From NCBI GenBank assembly GCA_022925895.1, contig JAKSYS010000154.1, positions 39,656-103,655 of the forward strand: a stretch of 64,000 nucleotides of DNA. The letters are read 5' to 3'. A program made the position numbers and the translations under genes. This document shows, one piece after another, positions 36,298 to 47,465 of the stretch. Numbering within the stretch: position 1 is the first letter of the stretch; each line of letters opens with the position of its first letter. Below the pieces are notes generated by a model. That model ran no database searches. It was given only the letters and a program-made list of their open reading frames with translations, and was not told the origin of the DNA. Source of the stretch: Fragilaria crotonensis (taxonomy: Eukaryota > Bacillariophyta > Fragilariophyceae > Fragilariales > Fragilariaceae).

Positions 36298-37964
36298 ATG
36301 GGTCGAGCAGTGTCGGGAGGAGGGAAACGGAAACCTGCGGCGGCGAAAGCCTCCCGACAAAGTGCAAAGGTATCTCGCTATCGGAGACCACAAACACACA
36401 CGGCAAGGGTACCCTTTACGCCGATGAGAAACAACGCCAAGCGCGCGGTTCGATTTGTTGTTGACAATACATACAAAAGCATTCCTGTGCATGAGGCAAA
36501 ATTGGATAGGAGCGGCAGGTATCACAAGCTACATGAATATACTCTCTACGTTGACATTGTCTACGGTGATCCAGATTTGATAAGGCACGTCCGCTTTTAC
36601 TTGGGTCCTACTTTTCATCCCCAAACATTCGTCTGCTCCTCTCCCATTCGGGTCAATCGACCCAATGGATTACCTGCATGGCGTTTTTCTACCACTCAAC
36701 AGGTGTACGGGGCGAGGAAAGCCACAATAACGCTTGTTGGTGTAAAAGGGAGTAAGACAGTGGTGACTCACCATATACACTTGGACGATGATCGTAGGAA
36801 GTGCAAGGTCTACGCCTTTCGCGAGCCCAAGGGACGCGCACCACATCGTAAAGTAAAGATTGACGATGCTCAAAAATTCGGCGTTGAGCTGGAACTCAGC
36901 TCGCCCCTAGGCGTCGACACCCATATGATTGCCGACATGATGCCGCGAAGTGCTGGCGACGTGTTTGTTGCGGAATCTCACGGTGAAGGCAAGCAGTACC
37001 ACAGCAACGGTTGGAAGATCGTCCCTGATGGTAGCATTGTCTGCAACCGCAACATGCCCAGGTGCAATAAGTTCGAACTTGTCTCAAATATTTTGGATGG
37101 AGGCAAGGGGCTCGATCAGATCTATCACGTTACAAGAGCTTTGGGAAGGGCTCGCATTCAAATCAACAAGAGTATGGGATTTCATGTACACGTGGATGTG
37201 CTGGGGTATTCCATAGAACAGTTGATCAAGATTTGCCAAAACTTCATCAAGGTATGTTGAGTTGCTAACTTGTGCAAACACAGAGGTGGTTGTCATAATA
37301 CGAGGGACTCATTGACTTAGTTTGAACAGTACGAGGATGTCATGGACTCTTTCATGCCGCAGTCGCGACGTAGTGGAAGTCGTGAATGTAACGCGTATTT
37401 CAGAAGCAACCGCAGCTCGGTCGTTGGTAACACCAACACCCAGCGCCATGAATCGCTCGCCGACTGCCGCAGCATTGAGGAATTGGCCCAACAGATGAAT
37501 GAGGATGGACGTTACTACAAACTGAATCTTCAGAATCTTGTAACGAGGCGACAGTCGACGCTTGAATTTCGCCAGCATTCGGCGACTCTCAATTACGAAA
37601 AGATTAGCGCTTGGGTTCGATTTTGGTAAGTTGTTTCTGCTTCGTAATCGAGTCGAAACCATGTAACCTTGGAAAACTTGCTCATTTGTTTGAATATATA
37701 TTGCCACTCGCACAAATATGTAGCATTTGGATGGTCCGAACGTCAGCTCGCCTGAAGACGCCCACGCCGTTCATGGAGAACTGCGATTTGAAGTTTCAGT
37801 TTGATGCTCTATTTCAATACGTAATCAAGGATCGTGCCTTGCGCGACTTTTACTGGAAACGTCAGCAAGAAGTGGAGGATCAATGCTGCAGCGAATGTAC
37901 GACTGGGAGGGCGTGCACTTTAGGAGGTGGCGGTTTCGCTGCTCTCGCGCACATGCAGCAGTAA
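36298..37964 (+). CDS. Predicted YEATS-like domain + amidoligase (Amidoligase_2) fusion, three exons
   Basis: Exons 36298-37251, 37330-37625 and 37724-37964; introns of 78 bp (AAG|GTATGT...AACAG|TACGAG, phase 0) and 98 bp (TTTTG|GTAAGT...TGTAG|CATT, phase 2); 496 aa. The C-terminal part matches the glutamine-synthetase-fold amidoligases that form amide/peptide bonds with ATP: FGVELEL (194-200), DGSIVCN, GFHVHVD with H296/H298, RYYKLN, and [18 protein letters not shown] with E397 and R399. Residues about 75-163 ([13 protein letters not shown] ... [15 protein letters not shown] ... HHIHLD) resemble a prokaryote-type YEATS beta-sandwich. The first 45 residues are very basic and could target the nucleus. 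Substrate unknown. A signal or plastid leader is absent. The amidoligase call is solid; the YEATS-like call rests on a pattern read by eye. Confidence 0.82.
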
Positions 37965-38463
37965 ACTAGATCGACGGCATGTTGCCGACATGGTGCCTGG
38001 TACTCCTGGTTGTGAATCCATCTTGCTGTTCCATATCGGACAGCAAACGTGTAGGCATAACTTTTACTGCGTAAATTGTGGGGACATAGTTCTAGCACCA
38101 TCATGGGCATAGAGCATATACCCAGTTGCGTCTGTATGTCATTGCTGCATTAGGGCGATACATGTAGTGTGCACAACTCGACCGACGTAAATGGTGGATG
38201 CCCCCACCCCTACATCAATGCCGGGCGTCAACATTATGTCAACTGTATTCATACCAGTATTGTACTCCGAGAATATCGGTTACCAGTTTCCTGGAACTAC
38301 ATGTAGTACATGGTACCCGATACCCCATACTTGTACTCCGATACACGTTCGACTGACTACGCGTGCTACAGTACCTGAAGTAACTAGTAACAAGTAACGA
38401 GTACCAGTCCTTGTTCATTTTTGCTGGTGTAGTCCTGTGACTTTCAACTTTACGACACCAACG
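37965..38463. other. Intergenic
   Basis: About 500 bp, with GTAC-rich low-complexity sequence at 38230-38410. No gene or RNA seen. Confidence 0.6.
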
Positions 38464-40068
38464 ATGACTGCTCCCAAGTCGAAGAGGTCTAGGAGCCTCC
38501 TTCTCCCAACTCTATCCTCGATCGCGTCGCCTTGCTCAAGGCGCTTGATGATCGAGGGATATCCCTAAAGGCCAGACAAATTGAAGGTTTCTACCAGGCC
38601 CTCCACCGCCAACACTATCCAGAACTTGACAAGTTTGTTGAGAACTACTACCGCCATGAAGCCAAAGAATGCGTTGATGATATGACGCCCATTAAGAACC
38701 AAATCACTAAAAGGAAGAATCGAAATCTTATTCAACTCAGCAGGCAACTTCTAGACTTCTTGAAGGATCCCGACAATGGTTTCGTCACCATCACATCCAA
38801 AGTCGATCTTGCTGTGCTCAGCAAGGACGGTGCCACGACCAAATTGGCGGTGCGACTGCATGATGATCATTTGGTGGAATCAGTCTTGATGCGCTACATC
38901 AACAAGGATGGAGGACGTGCCTCGCTTTGTGTGTCCTCCCAAGTTGGGTGCGCCATGGGGTGCACCTTTTGTGCCACGGGTACCATGGGAATTCGAGGAA
39001 ACTTGAGTGCCGCAGAAATTCTCGAACAAGTGGTTCATGCCAATCGAATTCTGGCAACTGAAATGAAGGAAAATAATCTTGTGAACGATGAAAGGCGCAA
39101 GAAGCTTGAACTGGTCCGTAACATTGTATTTATGGGCATGGGAGAGCCCCTGAACAACTATGCCAACGTTGTAGAGGCTTGCCGATGCCTCATTGATCGC
39201 AAACGCTGGAATTTCGCGTTTGGTAAAATCACGGTTTCGACTGTTGGTGTGACACCTCGGATTCGAGATTTGACGAGAGACCTGCCGGAAGTTTGTCTCG
39301 CCCTCAGTCTCCATGCTCCGAATCAGGAAATGCGTAGTGCAATTGTACCAGCAGCGAACGCTTACAAGATCGAAGGCCTCATTGAAGCGTTAGATAATCA
39401 TATGATGGCATATTTGAAAAAGCGTTTTTCGGGTGATTACACAGACGAGGAGCGTATCAAAGAGAGTACAAGACGACGTGCTATGATTGAGTATGTCATG
39501 TGTAAGTGTTGACATTCTGGCAATATGAAGTTCGCCGTTTCCTGCTCTAAGGAAAACTGACACGCCTGTTTCTCGTATTGTTAAAATAGTAGAGGGACCG
39601 ACATCATCTCTGGAATGTGCTCATCAATTGGGCAAGTTATGTCAGAATCGGCACTTATTGGTCAACCTTATCCCATACAACCAAACCGACGTCAAGGACA
39701 AGCTCCGGTGTCCCAGCGAGCAGCATATGCGTCAATTTCAAGATATTGTATCTTCCTACAATACTTTCTGCACCATTCGCCGCACTATGGGGGCAGATAT
39801 TGCGTCCGCTTGTGGACAGTTGGTGGTACAAACAGCGAAGGAGGTGGACATTGAAGATGCTGTCCGAAGCAAAACTGAAATCACAGTTAGCACCCGAACG
39901 ACTGCTGTGAAACGATCGCCAGTCTCTCCTGCAACTGACAAAAAGGTAAAAGACGACGACTTGAATCGTTTTGTGAAGCCACTAGCCATCGCTACTTCGA
40001 TTGCGGCAGCATGTTTTGTTGTATCAGCTACAGTGTTTTTGCGACAACGAAGTATTCGGATTAGGTGA
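38464..40068 (+). CDS. RlmN-type radical-SAM RNA methyltransferase with C-terminal membrane anchor, one intron, possible N-terminal frameshift
   Basis: RlmN-family enzymes methylate C2 of adenine in rRNA/tRNA using two SAM and two catalytic cysteines. All signature residues are present: LCVSSQVGCAMGCTFCATG, giving the first catalytic Cys and the CxxxCxxC 4Fe-4S ligands (codons at 38949, 38961, 38970); FMGMGEPLNNY; STVGVTPRI; and TMGADIASACGQL with the second catalytic Cys. The intron 39502-39589 (ATGT|GTAAGT...AATAG|TAGAGG, phase 1) precedes LEGPTSSLECAHQLG. The C-terminus ends in a hydrophobic helix, FVKPLAIATSIAAACFVVSA, and a basic tail: a tail-anchor-like extension not usual for the family. 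The frame used from about 38493 has no ATG before the conserved N-domain; ATG 38464 (MTAPKSKRSR) is in another frame and would join if one G were added at TCTAGGAGCC (about 38490). Confidence 0.88.
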
Positions 40069-40198
40069 TAGCGTCACACAGTTATTAGAAAAATTGGATT
40101 ATGAGTGTTCTTGGATTGCGACTGGTCTCTCGCCGCATGGTTCCAGTTATTCAAGGTTGAAATATGTTGCTGTTTGATGCATTGTTGGGCGTATTGTA

Positions 40199-40929
40199 TC
40201 AAGAAAGCATGTCCAGCTTTCGACGTTTCGGCCTCAATGGTGAGAATGGCAAAGGAGTTGCACGGAAGCCCTTCACTCTGGTTCGAATATCCTCGGGCTC
40301 AAGGCGCATGACAGATTGTTCAGTATTACTACTGTTGGTATTGCATGGTGATGCCATCGATACTAGTATATCAAGGGAAGAAAGCGAGACGGGCGAACGG
40401 ATTGCAGTGTCGTCGGTAGCATTTTGTGTTGTTGTCTTCCGGATCAATGCGTCCCTGTGTTGCTTTGCAGCTTCACGTTGTCGTCGCATCTGCTCTTTCC
40501 GAACGTGGCGACGTCTCAACAGCTTTCGGTGAATCACAAAAGTATCGTCTTGAAAGAGATAGAGACGGTTCATTCCATGAGATGATGAAGTCTTAAAAAC
40601 GCACGTGTGGATTGCTGACGCATGGCAAATTCGTTCTTACCGTCGTTGTCGTTTCGCAGGGCCAGCAGGTCGAAAATCGTTTTACGACAATAAATTGCGT
40701 TGCAATTACGTGGAGGAGTCTTCATTTGGACTGGACGAATGTCGCTTATGTTTGAACGAATGTCGGTGAGGGGGGTGATGCATCTCCTCGAGATACGGAA
40801 AAGGGGGTTCATCGACAGCAACGTTCGCCCAATGTGGATCCTATTCGTAGATCGTTCATCATCGTGGGCAGGAGCGATTCTCATGTCTCGGCTTGACTGT
40901 TTCGGTGAAAGAGTGATCGTTTGTTCCAA
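40199..40929 (-). CDS. Possible hypothetical gene, two frames
   Basis: Two adjoining minus-strand frames may be one gene: 40929-40570 (119 codons, containing NCNAIYCRKTIFDLLALRND) and 40573-40199 (124 codons, FQDDTFVIHRKLLRRRHVRK then basic and Ser-rich sequence ending RPKRRKLDML). A GTAAGA donor-like site lies after LRNDND, but the only acceptor keeping the frame would make a 26-nt intron, which is implausible; a small indel is the alternative. No domain recognised. It faces the 3' end of the RlmN gene. Confidence 0.3.
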
Positions 40930-41820
40930 TCAAACCAGTGATGTTGATAACTGTAAGCCGTTGGATGCAAACTGACGATGAGTATGGGTAGTTTCAAATC
41001 CGGAAACGACATAGGAGAATAAAGTGAGGGGCGATAGAGACGTTCGAATAAGTGATCAACGACATTCTCGCTTATTTTGAATTTCGAAATGGATCGTAAG
41101 ATCGGATTTTAGGGTTCCTGTTCGCTGTAAGCAACAGTATCTCAACAGGAATTACCACCATACTCATTTTAAATACTCAACAGGAACGACTGGCAATGAG
41201 TGGATTCCGATTTTCATTCATTACTCTCCCACGTACGTCTGTAAGTCGAACAATGAAATCGTTGATGAACGTACTACGAGCATGCTTTTACATTTACAGT
41301 AAAATGTTGCCGGGGAGTGAACTATGTACTAGTACCAGGTACCAGTACCGATCGAGTGAGGGACATCAAACATCAAGCATGTACGGAAGAATGTACGACT
41401 CATAGGCTCATAGGGGTTGGAGATCGATCGCTGCATCATTGCTATCTACAGCGTTGAGGATTGAATATCATTCGAACAGGCATCCAGCAAGACTTGCGCG
41501 AAGACAAGGACACAATCACATGACTGAAATTGGCATCCTCATGTACCCCGAAAGCCCAACGCATCAAAAAATAATTGGCCTGCGTCTCCTCTGTCGTTGG
41601 GGTTGTGGCACCAAAATTGTTTCGTCGAGGTGTCACGCACCGTTCCGAGAAAGCAGTGTCTATGTACGCCATACGTACACCCGTTACTAACCATTATACA
41701 AGAACCAAGAGATTGCACACATGGATGTCAACTGTGATCATAATTTCCACCATTCTTTGCAAACATCGTTGGCAACATCCTCAACATCGTCCACATTCTT
41801 TTCAACTCACGATTGTAACA
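40930..41820. other. Intergenic
   Basis: About 890 bp without a supported gene; a short GTAC-rich patch lies at 41320-41400. The last part is upstream of the hypothetical gene at 41821. Confidence 0.5.
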
Positions 41821-42366
41821 ATGGCTTCCATGACGCGCCCTATCAGCCCCACGAATGGCGATGGCTCTCAACAGGCGTCTTGGAGCTACAACACTTCTTC
41901 CTTAACCCGCTCCCCAACGTCAACGATGGAAGATACAAGTTATAGCGGCATCGAGAAATCCGAAACTGATAAGCTCCGTGAGAGGGGAGCCACAATTAGA
42001 GCCCATGCCCTCCTTGAGAGGACCCTTCAACCAGCACGTCTCAAGACTGCTCGCCAAGCGGCTGAAGAGAAGTATCAAGCGGACCTGAAGGAAAAGAGGG
42101 CAGTGAAGAAAATTCTCTACGATTTGAAGAAGAGCAATCCTACTGCGGGAATTGTCAAGAAGCTTGTCGTCGAAAAGCCCCTGGAAACGATGGCTACTTC
42201 GACAAGAAGAGTTGATAAATTTGCAAAGGCTATGGAAGACCCCGAGAGCGTCGCGAAACAGAAATGCACGCTGGTGCGTGAGATGGAAAACGACGCCAAA
42301 ATGCGAGCTCTTCAGATGGTGGACTTTATCCACGAGGAAGGCAGTGAAGGTTTCCAAATCATTTGA
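41821..42366 (+). CDS. Hypothetical 181-aa protein, charged helical C-terminal part
   Basis: ATG at 41821 (MASMTRPISPTNGDG) starts a 181-residue frame. The first ~55 residues are Ser/Thr-rich and probably disordered. From about residue 60 the sequence is strongly helical and charged (LRERGATIRAHALLERTLQP, KTARQAAEEKYQADLKEKRA), possibly coiled coil, ending EEGSEGFQII. No known domain recognised, no leader and no membrane segment. The frame is open upstream to 41575 but that portion looks non-coding. It converges with the tandem RlmN-like gene. Confidence 0.5.
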   Translation: MASMTRPISPTNGDGSQQASWSYNTSSLTRSPTSTMEDTSYSGIEKSETDKLRERGATIRAHALLERTLQPARLKTARQAAEEKYQADLKEKRAVKKILYDLKKSNPTAGIVKKLVVEKPLETMATSTRRVDKFAKAMEDPESVAKQKCTLVREMENDAKMRALQMVDFIHEEGSEGFQII

Positions 42367-43019
42367 TGGTGTTCAAATAAGTCGATGTCGTTATTCGTTC
42401 GTTGTTCAAACTTGGTTCATCTCCGCCGTTCTCATGGCGCATCTGCCGCGCACCTTGCTAGGAGAAAATGACTGTTTAATTCAACAATTTCTGACCATCG
42501 TATTAAACAAATAAACTCTTGTGTATACAACATCCAACTTTTCTAATACTACTACTGGGTAGACGTCTGTAACTTAGTGCAGCTGTGTACATGCTTGGCC
42601 ACAAATCGAGGCGTTAAGACGAGGTCTTGGACCGTCGCGGTGCGCTTGCACTAGGGATACTGAGAAAATCAAAGAAACGCGAACCGATCGGTGTACTGTT
42701 GGGTGCGCTATGACAATAGCCGACTTTCATAACGGAGCATATTACATTGAGAGTTATGGCGCTAAGAATTACACGAGCCTCCTAATCAAGATAGACGCTT
42801 CCTTTCTCGTTCCCTTTCAGGCCATGTCTAAGTGGTGCTGGCGAAAATCCATAGAGCACATCGAACTTTGACACGACTGACACAATGCTTGCGCTTGGAA
42901 CTGATGATATTGACCCAAGAAGGTGACAAGGATGATCGTCATCGTTGCGTCTAGAGTTCGTAACCACTTCCCACAGGGAGGAAAAAGATCGCTCCGAGTC
43001 ATCTGCTAAGCACAAATCG
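42367..43019. other. Convergent intergenic region
   Basis: 653 bp between the stop of the hypothetical gene and the minus-strand stop at 43020. No gene or repeat recognised. Confidence 0.55.
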
Positions 43020-46000
43020 CTACCATTCAGGGTGGAGCGAGGGGATGTCAGAGGTACCCAAGGGCAGTTGGCATTTGATTTCATGAGGCAACCAAACGAC
43101 GGTCTCGTTGTCGTTGAGGATGATCGCTGGTTGATTAATAGCGTGATCATTCTCCCATTCCATGTTTTCAGCTGGATCTGTTGCCGACCCCGGAGAACGA
43201 GTGCCCTCGCTGCCGCACGCAACGGTGATTTTCAAAGGCTTTGCCTCCGCATACGGCGCCGATGTATTGCTCAAGAGCAACTCTTCCGATGCGTCACCCC
43301 AATGCTTATCGGATGTGACGTCAATGTGATATTCTAAATCACTGTCATACTTCTTGTTTTCTCCAGTCGACTCACGCTCAACATAAGCGTGGTCCTCGCG
43401 ACGACGACATGAATAACCAACCCTACTGTATCGCTCAACATTCTTGTGCACATCGAATGTGGAAACAAGTCTTTCTGTGTCGCGGCCAAGCACTTCCGCT
43501 AGTGCAACAGAGTTCAAGCAACCCGAAGTGTTGATGCTTTTGCAGCACTCGGAGCCAGTCTCTCCGAGCTCACACTGAGTGGCATCCTCAGTATCGGAAT
43601 CGAAATCGGAATGTGACGATGAATCAGTTTCTTCAGTATCCTCGGGTATGTCGCTCAGTTGAAAATGCTTTCTGTTCGATACCTCACCGTGCAATTCCCG
43701 TTGCCCATAGTTTGGTAAGCCAAGCTCCACCGGACGAGGTGCACATTCGAAAGCCTCGCCATCCTGATATAGGATATCATCGGATGCGTAATCGAAATCA
43801 AGATCGGGATCGGTCAAGCTGGAAGAGTCTTCATCCGTCTGAGGTGCAAGCTTGGGCAAGCCCACCACCGGTGGATCGAACGGATCCTGAATAAGTGGAT
43901 CGCTTTTGAGTGGGACATCGTGGCAAGCAGACGAGTTATCTGGTTTCCGAGATGTTGCACGAACGTCCGTCGATGCAACGCCATTTGGTTTCGAGCGAGA
44001 ATCTCCAATCCTTTTAGACTTGTTCAATCCTGTATCAGAAACATCTTTTGCATTGAAACAGGTCGAGTCAGTGGTCTTGGCTTCGCATCGCCTGCCCTTA
44101 CGACTCTCCCTCTTACACTCGCTCCTCACGGAGGCCAGAGTGGTCCAGAAGTCAATTTGAGTCTTCGAGTTATCAACGTATCTCAGGTCAATGCTGCCGC
44201 GTGCCGATGAGCCCTCGGCGCGAACCACAAACTTCTTCGCAGCATCGACAACGGAGGCACCAGGGGGCACCTTCACAGCGCAGCTGACACCATAGGACTT
44301 CACAACAGCCATGAATTTATGGATATGCTTCATTGATGGGCATCTTCCTCTATCATCTACCGATCGGCGTTGATAAGGGACGAGAATGACTGGCAGTCTG
44401 CGATACTTGCAAAGTTTGCCGAGCTCGCGAGCATGACGAAGCCTTTTCGTCTCGTTATCAACTGTAGGAGACCGGCAATGTTAGGAACAATAGCAATCCG
44501 ATTAAATAATTGCATCGATACTTACTCATCGTATATTGGATCACCACCTTGTCACGACGAGTGAGTGACAGTTTTGTGTCAAGCGATTTCGCCTCCGTGT
44601 GGTGACCAATTGCTTCCATTAAACCATCCAAACTGTACCGTTGAGCCCAGGGCACCAATGAGTGCCGCAACGCCTGAGTCGGGGCAACCAGGTCAACAGA
44701 AACCATGACGTCAGGTAGATCTCTAGTCAGCTCGAAGATACGAGGAGTCACACCAAATGTGGAAATCGTGATGCGTCCTGCATTGATGTTCCAGGTGCGC
44801 CTGTCGGACATCAATAAGCACGCTGTGACCACATTGTCATAGTTCAGCAGAGGTTCCCCACATTCTTGGAAATAGACTCTCCTGATGGTAATGGGACTCA
44901 TAGACGCTTGTCACAACATGTGATGCGTGGACAAGTTGCGCGATGATTTCAAATGGCTTGAGATTATAGTTGCTCGATGTTCCAATCTGGGACGTGAATT
45001 GTGCTGATACCGATATATCTGCATAGCGCTTGGCGGCATAGTCGTAAGTGGTCGCTAGCGTCTCCACGATACGACCACCGTCAACTTCGATGTAGAGCCG
45101 AAAGACCTTCTTATCCACACTACTTTTAACTCCACACAACTTCGTTGTCAACGTATCAAATTGGTTCAAAGGATTCTGCACGAACTCTAAAACTTCTAAT
45201 GGTATACGATTTTTCAACCGTATCTTTGCAACTGCCTCCAACGTTGATGCGCTGTACATTTGAGCGAACTGGTTCATCGGCGGATATTCCAAATGATGAA
45301 GTGCTTCGTAGAAAGCACTTAGGTGTTGTGATGTCAGACGCCCTTGTCCAGTTGAGCTCACAGCCGCCAGGAAGGCTGGACAATCCAACAAGGAATTCCT
45401 TGCCCAAGCCATGGGCTCTTGGCACATGCGACATGCTACGTCACCTCGCGAGAAGTCAGGAGGATGAAGACAGGGGTTAAACGTCTTTCCATCAGGTGTC
45501 GCGTACGAAGCGAACCGCGGCTGATTAAGCGAAAATGCGTTTTCAGAATTGTCCAGGTCACCTTCGCTCATTGTGTCAGACTCTTCCGCAACTGTATTCA
45601 AATCGCGTCGCAGTTTAGTGGAGTGTTTGTAGTCATATTCACTCCTGCACTTGCGCACTCGGCGTTGCTTTTGTCGTCTCTCTTTCCTTGATGGTGTTCG
45701 TAAGGCCTGGAACGACTTTTCCGCAGCCGCGCCGTTCTGTGTCAAAATGCCTTTGGGTTCCAAGACTAAATCTGAACCAAGATTGCGTCCAGCTTGAAGC
45801 ACTCGCGATTGATGAATGTCTGATCCGAGAGATAACCGTACCGTACAATTCACGTCGTACGAGGAAACCACAGACTTAAACAGATTCATCTCATCGACGG
45901 GAGGATGTCGCAGATCGTCGTTTGGGGAAGATGGGAGAAATGGAAGAAGATTGACAATCAAGCTTCGCCTCCAACACAAACGGCCTAGCTCATGTGCACA

Positions 46001-47172
46001 TTCTAATGTAGATGTAGGTCCCTTCACTGCAAATGACACAAGATGAGACCAACTCGTTCGTTGACATCGTACCATACGTATATCCAATAGAAGGCTCGAA
46101 ACTTACCCATAAGGTACTCAATCATAACCGCCCGGCGCCTTGCGAGTGTTTCGTAGCGTTCGCAGGAAACCCCGCGCTCACTTGTTGACATGTACTGATC
46201 CAAAGCTTCGAAAAGACCAACTAACCCATATTGGTGAGAGGGAAGGATTGCTTGGCGGAGCTCATTTGTTGGTGCATGCAAGTTAACTGCAAGTATAACA
46301 CCAGGCAAGTCTCGCCTCAAATCGTGTATGCGAGGTGTGACGCCAACCGTGGATATTGTTATCCTTCCTTTCTTCAAATGAAAAATACTCTCGAAAAAGC
46401 GACAGGCAGCTAGAACGGAATCATAATTATGAAGCGGTTCCCCACTTCCCATGAAGGCCACGTTGCGAATCGTAATCCTATCCTCCGCCACAGCCCGAGC
46501 AGCATGGATGACCTGCTCTACAATCTCGGCCGCACTTAGGTTTCGTACATACTTGGCAGATGAGCGCGAGTGGACGCACTCAACGGACGAGCCAATTTGC
46601 GAAGATACAGCGACCGAAGCCACCAAGTTGTCTTTTGATGAGGTGATGGATATAATTGTTTCCACCGACTCCCCGTCAACCAGCTCAATTTCCAATTTGA
46701 TTGATTTTCCGGACTGGCTTACAGTGGTGTTGTGAACGGAAGACGTGGTCGTGACGAAATTACCTTCGTTGTCTTGCAAGCAAGAGAGCATTTTTGATGG
46801 CAAGCTCTCATCGTTGCTACCATCAGTTGCGTTGTCTTTGCAGTGCCTGACGAAGTCCTGAAGGTTTGGATAGGATTGCCGATGTAGCTCATGGTAGAAG
46901 CGTTCAAGTTGGATCTCACCAATGCGAACTCCCAATCCCCGCATCTTCCCAACGAAACAGATCGAATCGATGACCGATGTCGTCAAAGGTGGGGACAGAG
47001 TCGCTTGCGACGATGAAGTCTCATTGGAGTATGATGATTGCGCCGATGGCGAGGCAAGCATAAAGTGATCACCGGCATCCGCGGTCATTTTCTCATTCGC
47101 AATGACGTCCAGAGAACAGATCACGAGTTTGTGCGACGAATGATTTTCAAAATCAAAATCCAGTCTCGTCAA
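43020..47172 (-). CDS. Tandem double RlmN-like protein with lost catalytic cysteines, two introns, one frameshift
   Basis: Two RlmN-like modules lie in one frame series. Module 1: exon 47172-46107, intron 46106-46027, continuing in an exon from 46026; IQLERFYHELHRQSYPN, VSSQIGSSVECVHSRSS, FMGSGEPLHNYDSV, STVGVTPRIHDLRRDLPGV, then GPTSTLECAHELGRLC. Module 2 continues in that exon: LSAFYEALHHLEYPPM, VSAQFTSQIGTSSNYN, ECGEPLLNYDNV, STFGVTPRIFELTRDLPDV, intron 44525-44462, RLRHARELGKLC. Both introns sit exactly where the active gene has its intron. The radical-SAM CxxxCxxC is S-x3-C-x2-S in module 1 and absent in module 2; both catalytic Cys positions are lost in both. A ~340-residue acidic, Ser-rich tail follows. 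Exons join if one frameshift at about 44893-44895 (GGG on +) is corrected. Either a maintained pseudoenzyme or a decaying paralogue; long open frames favour the former. Confidence 0.8.
44893..44895 (-). other. Frameshift in module 2 of the tandem RlmN-like gene
   Basis: On the coding strand GTCTATGAGTCCCATTACC: the upstream frame reads SVYESHYHQ and stops, while the other frame reads PITIRRVYFQECGEPLLN, the expected continuation. The break is at the CCC run; two more C, or one base fewer, would restore the frame. Intron borders are not visible. Confidence 0.75.
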
Positions 47173-47465
47173 TCGTCAAAGCAGCACTGCGAACTGCGAA
47201 CAGTTCTCACACGCGTTTTCGCCCGATACTACGGTAGGTAGAGCAGTCGTGTGTCGTGTGTACATTGTACATGGGTTCGTAATCATCATGCATACGTGCA
47301 TACACAATTCTGATAGCACACGCACATAAAAGAGGTGAATCTAAATATGAGAAAAAGGATAAAATTTGTGAACATTTTGTTGAATCCTTCAGGCTCAGAG
47401 GCGATGAGTCAGAGACAGACAGGCCCAAGATTGCAATAATGCTCAGGCAGACTACAGTACTTGTA

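Noticed and set aside
40573-40640. Intron joining the two minus-strand frames at 40.2-40.9 kb
   Set aside because: The only acceptor keeping both frames would give a 26-nt intron, far shorter than the 64-329 bp introns elsewhere in the window.
41575-41820. Upstream extension of the 181-aa hypothetical protein
   Set aside because: The extra residues look like translated intergenic DNA; the ATG at 41821 starts sequence of coding character.
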